From assembly GCF_009857915.1 (NCBI RefSeq), contig NZ_WWCM01000002.1, forward strand, positions 558,001 through 622,000: 64,000 bases of DNA. Reading direction: 5' to 3'. Below, one piece after another: positions 62,693-64,000 of this stretch. The stretch's first letter is position 1, and every line of letters starts with the position of its first letter. Below the pieces are notes generated by a model that made no database searches, was not told the origin of the DNA, and saw only the letters and a list, made by a program, of their open reading frames with translations. The DNA comes from Duganella qianjiadongensis. GTDB taxonomy: Bacteria > Pseudomonadota > Gammaproteobacteria > Burkholderiales > Burkholderiaceae_D. Both the position numbers and the translations under genes were made by a program.

Positions 62693-63349
62693 TCAGCGCT
62701 GGGTCAGCAGCACGGCAGCGAGTATGGCGCTAGGCCCCAGCAAGGCATAGAAACCGGCGTAGTGGTAGGCAAACGCCCCGGAGATGGCGCCCAGACCGAA
62801 AGCCAGCACCGGCCAGAGAAATTTCCCCAGGCGCGAGAGCGTGCCGGGCGCAGCACTGGCCCGCGCCAGATCCACCAGATCGATTACCAGCTGGGTCACA
62901 TTGCCCGTCATGACGGTAGTGGGCGCCAGCTCGCTCCAGACTAGCCGGCTGGCGGCATTCTGCACCCCCATCGCGGCGGCACCGGCCATGCCGGCCAGCA
63001 GCGGCAGCAGCGCATCGGTCTGCTGCACGGGCGTGGCGGCACAGCCCAGCAGCATAAACCCCAGCAGCAATAGCAGTTGCAGCAGGGTCAGTGCCGGCGC
63101 GGCCGGACGCTGGCGCGCTTCCAGCCATACGGACAGCAGACGTGCTGCCGCTACCGCCAGTATAAAAGCGGGAAAGGCCAGCAGCTTGATCAGCACGCCA
63201 TGGCCGGGCCGGGCCAGCTCGCTGCCGATCAGCACGAAGTTGCCCGTAACGTGGGCGGTGAACAGACCGAATAAAGCAACGAAGCCCACCGTGTCCACAT
63301 AGCCCGCCGTGTAGCCTAGCGCTATGCCCAGCGCGTGCCGGTTAGCCAT
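62693..63349 (-). CDS. YoaK/DUF1275 family membrane protein
   Basis: The 218-residue protein has about six spans and the DUF1275 features: LGYTAGYVDTVGFVALFGLFTAHVTGNFVLIG near the N-terminus, MGVQNAASRLVW and TTVMTGNVTQLVIDLVDL in the middle, and a C-terminal GAFAYHYAGFYALLGPSAILA. Function is unknown. I chose the ATG at 63349-63347 because it opens the first span. It overlaps the upstream DoxX gene stop by 8 nt (ATGGCTAA), so the two are translationally coupled. It is the last gene of the small membrane-protein chain. Confidence 0.87.
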   Translation of the reverse strand: MANRHALGIALGYTAGYVDTVGFVALFGLFTAHVTGNFVLIGSELARPGHGVLIKLLAFPAFILAVAAARLLSVWLEARQRPAAPALTLLQLLLLLGFMLLGCAATPVQQTDALLPLLAGMAGAAAMGVQNAASRLVWSELAPTTVMTGNVTQLVIDLVDLARASAAPGTLSRLGKFLWPVLAFGLGAISGAFAYHYAGFYALLGPSAILAAVLLTQR

Positions 63350-63791
63350 GCGCGCCGCCGGCAGCAGACGACTCGCGCTTGGTGTCCGCCGGACCCAGTA
63401 GGGCCAGCAGCGTGTAGCGGCCCGGCCCCGCCACGCTGATGCTGGCAAAGATCACCAGCAGCAGCCAGCCGAACTGGCCATCGGCCAGACTCCAGTCCGG
63501 ATGCACCGCCAGCATGGAAACCAGCAGCAGCACCAGCACGGGCAGGCAGGCTAGCCGCGTGCACAGGCCAGCGGCGATCGCCAGCGGGCACAGTACTTCA
63601 GCCAGCAAAGCCAGCCACAGGGTCAGCCCGCGCCCCAGATGCAGCGGGTCGTCGATGTGGGCCAGTTCGCCCGCGTAGTGCTGCAGCTTGGGCAGGCCAT
63701 GCACCATCAGCAGCAGATAGGCGCCGCCCAGCCGCAATAGCAGCAGACCCAGATCGGGCCGGGGTGCCAGCCATGAACGAGGTTTCAGCAT
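63342..63791 (-). CDS. DoxX family membrane protein
   Basis: The 149-residue protein has four spans and the DoxX pattern: LGLLLLRLGGAYLLLMVHGLPKLQHYAG, then LTLWLALLAEVLCPLAIAAGLCTRLACLPVLVLLLVSMLAVHPDW. DoxX-type proteins are linked to quinone or thiol redox in some bacteria, and most are uncharacterised. The gene lies 7 bp after the XapX gene and overlaps the YoaK-like gene by 8 nt, so these small genes form an operon. Confidence 0.87.
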   Translation of the reverse strand: MLKPRSWLAPRPDLGLLLLRLGGAYLLLMVHGLPKLQHYAGELAHIDDPLHLGRGLTLWLALLAEVLCPLAIAAGLCTRLACLPVLVLLLVSMLAVHPDWSLADGQFGWLLLVIFASISVAGPGRYTLLALLGPADTKRESSAAGGAHG

Positions 63792-63798
63792 AGTGTCC

Positions 63799-63951
63799 TC
63801 ACGCTAGCTGGGCAGCAGCCAGATAGCCTGCCGTCATGGCCACCACCAGCAGCGCGCCGATAGGCGTAGGTGGTGCCGGTGAAGGAATATCGAGCCAGCG
63901 GCACAAGCCACCGATGGCCAGTCCCAGTAGCACGCCGATTAACAGTCCCAT
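63799..63951 (-). CDS. XapX domain protein (50 residues)
   Basis: Reading from the ATG at 63951-63949 gives MGLLIGVLLGLAIGGLCRWL, then DIPSPAPPTPIGALLVVAMTAGY and a TGA stop at 63801-63799. It is two hydrophobic segments around a Pro-rich turn (SPAPPTP), the XapX domain pattern, and the length is right for the family (about 50 residues). AAGGAGG lies 6 nt upstream of the ATG, a strong ribosome site. It is upstream of and close to the DoxX gene. Function unknown. Confidence 0.75.
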   Translation of the reverse strand: MGLLIGVLLGLAIGGLCRWLDIPSPAPPTPIGALLVVAMTAGYLAAAQLA

Positions 63952-63952
63952 C

Positions 63953-64000
63953 TCAGCCCTCCTTGCCCATGCTGACGGCGTGGCCGCCGCACAGGTGCTT
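63953..64000 (-). CDS. C-terminal end of an unidentified gene cut by the window edge
   Basis: A minus-strand frame open from the window edge ends ...KHLCGGHAVSMGKEG and TGA at 63955-63953. It stops 1 bp before the XapX start, the spacing expected for an upstream operon member. Only 15 codons are visible, so the product is not identified and even its coding nature is inferred from the spacing. Confidence 0.4.
   Translation of the reverse strand, partial: KHLCGGHAVSMGKEG

Noticed and set aside
1..64000. CRISPR array, prophage, rRNA operon or restriction/defence cluster
   Set aside because: No regularly spaced direct repeats, phage structural genes, rRNA or recognisable defence proteins were seen on either strand.

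Overview
The window looks like chromosomal DNA of a GC-rich betaproteobacterium of the Oxalobacteraceae (Massilia/Duganella/Janthinobacterium group). This is inferred from the yqeY-rpsU order, a PEP-CTERM protein, many chemoreceptors and other signalling genes, and the overall protein make-up. It is not a phylogenetic result. Most genes are ordinary core or near-core genes, densely packed on both strands.

Layout. 0-10.4 kb: the end of a yqeY-like gene, rpsU, a PEP-CTERM protein, a BaiN/YhiN-type flavoprotein, ybiB, aroG-type DAHP synthase, tsaD, a 58-residue membrane protein, a YdjM-type membrane hydrolase overlapping a GAF/degenerate-GGDEF protein, a FrnE-like DsbA protein and plsY. 10.5-14.6 kb: a tight operon of porin, short PstS-like periplasmic protein, SCO protein and chemoreceptor. 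14.6-22.4 kb: ybaK, an EEP hydrolase, an RND efflux adaptor and pump, a small charged protein, xerD and an ogt-type methyltransferase. 22.4-31.5 kb: a C4-dicarboxylate-type TRAP locus (dctQ, dctM, dctP) with a divergent DctS/DctR-like two-component pair. It is split by about 2.6 kb of accessory DNA that carries an AT-richer orphan gene, a patatin-like phospholipase and gene remnants. 31.5-43.2 kb: a DUF885 protein, queG, tsaE, a Tat-exported amidase, a mutarotase, an alpha-carbonic anhydrase, DedA, cyclophilin, mutL and miaA. 43.3-43.6 kb: two identical elongator tRNA-Met genes, each with a terminator. 43.7-59.4 kb: a ZntB/CorA transporter, a Stv-like protein with an internal duplication, two chemoreceptors, a PAS-GGDEF-EAL protein, an SBP-like protein, an orphan histidine kinase and metNIQ. 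59.5-64 kb: a beta-propeller/Y_Y_Y histidine kinase and a chain of small membrane proteins (YoaK-like, DoxX, XapX).

How the genes fit together. The TRAP transporter and DctS/DctR probably form one nutrient uptake and control unit. The porin operon couples outer-membrane uptake, a periplasmic binder, a thiol/copper protein and chemotaxis. metNIQ is a methionine importer whose ATPase lacks the usual regulatory C-terminal domain. It is preceded by two stacked RNA hairpins. tsaD and tsaE both serve t6A tRNA modification, and queG and miaA add two more tRNA-modification genes.

No CRISPR array, rRNA, intact insertion sequence, prophage or recognisable defence system was seen. The best candidates for something undescribed are the accessory island inside the TRAP locus, the Stv-like protein, the four-gene porin-to-chemoreceptor operon, and the unexplained structured stretch upstream of dctQ.
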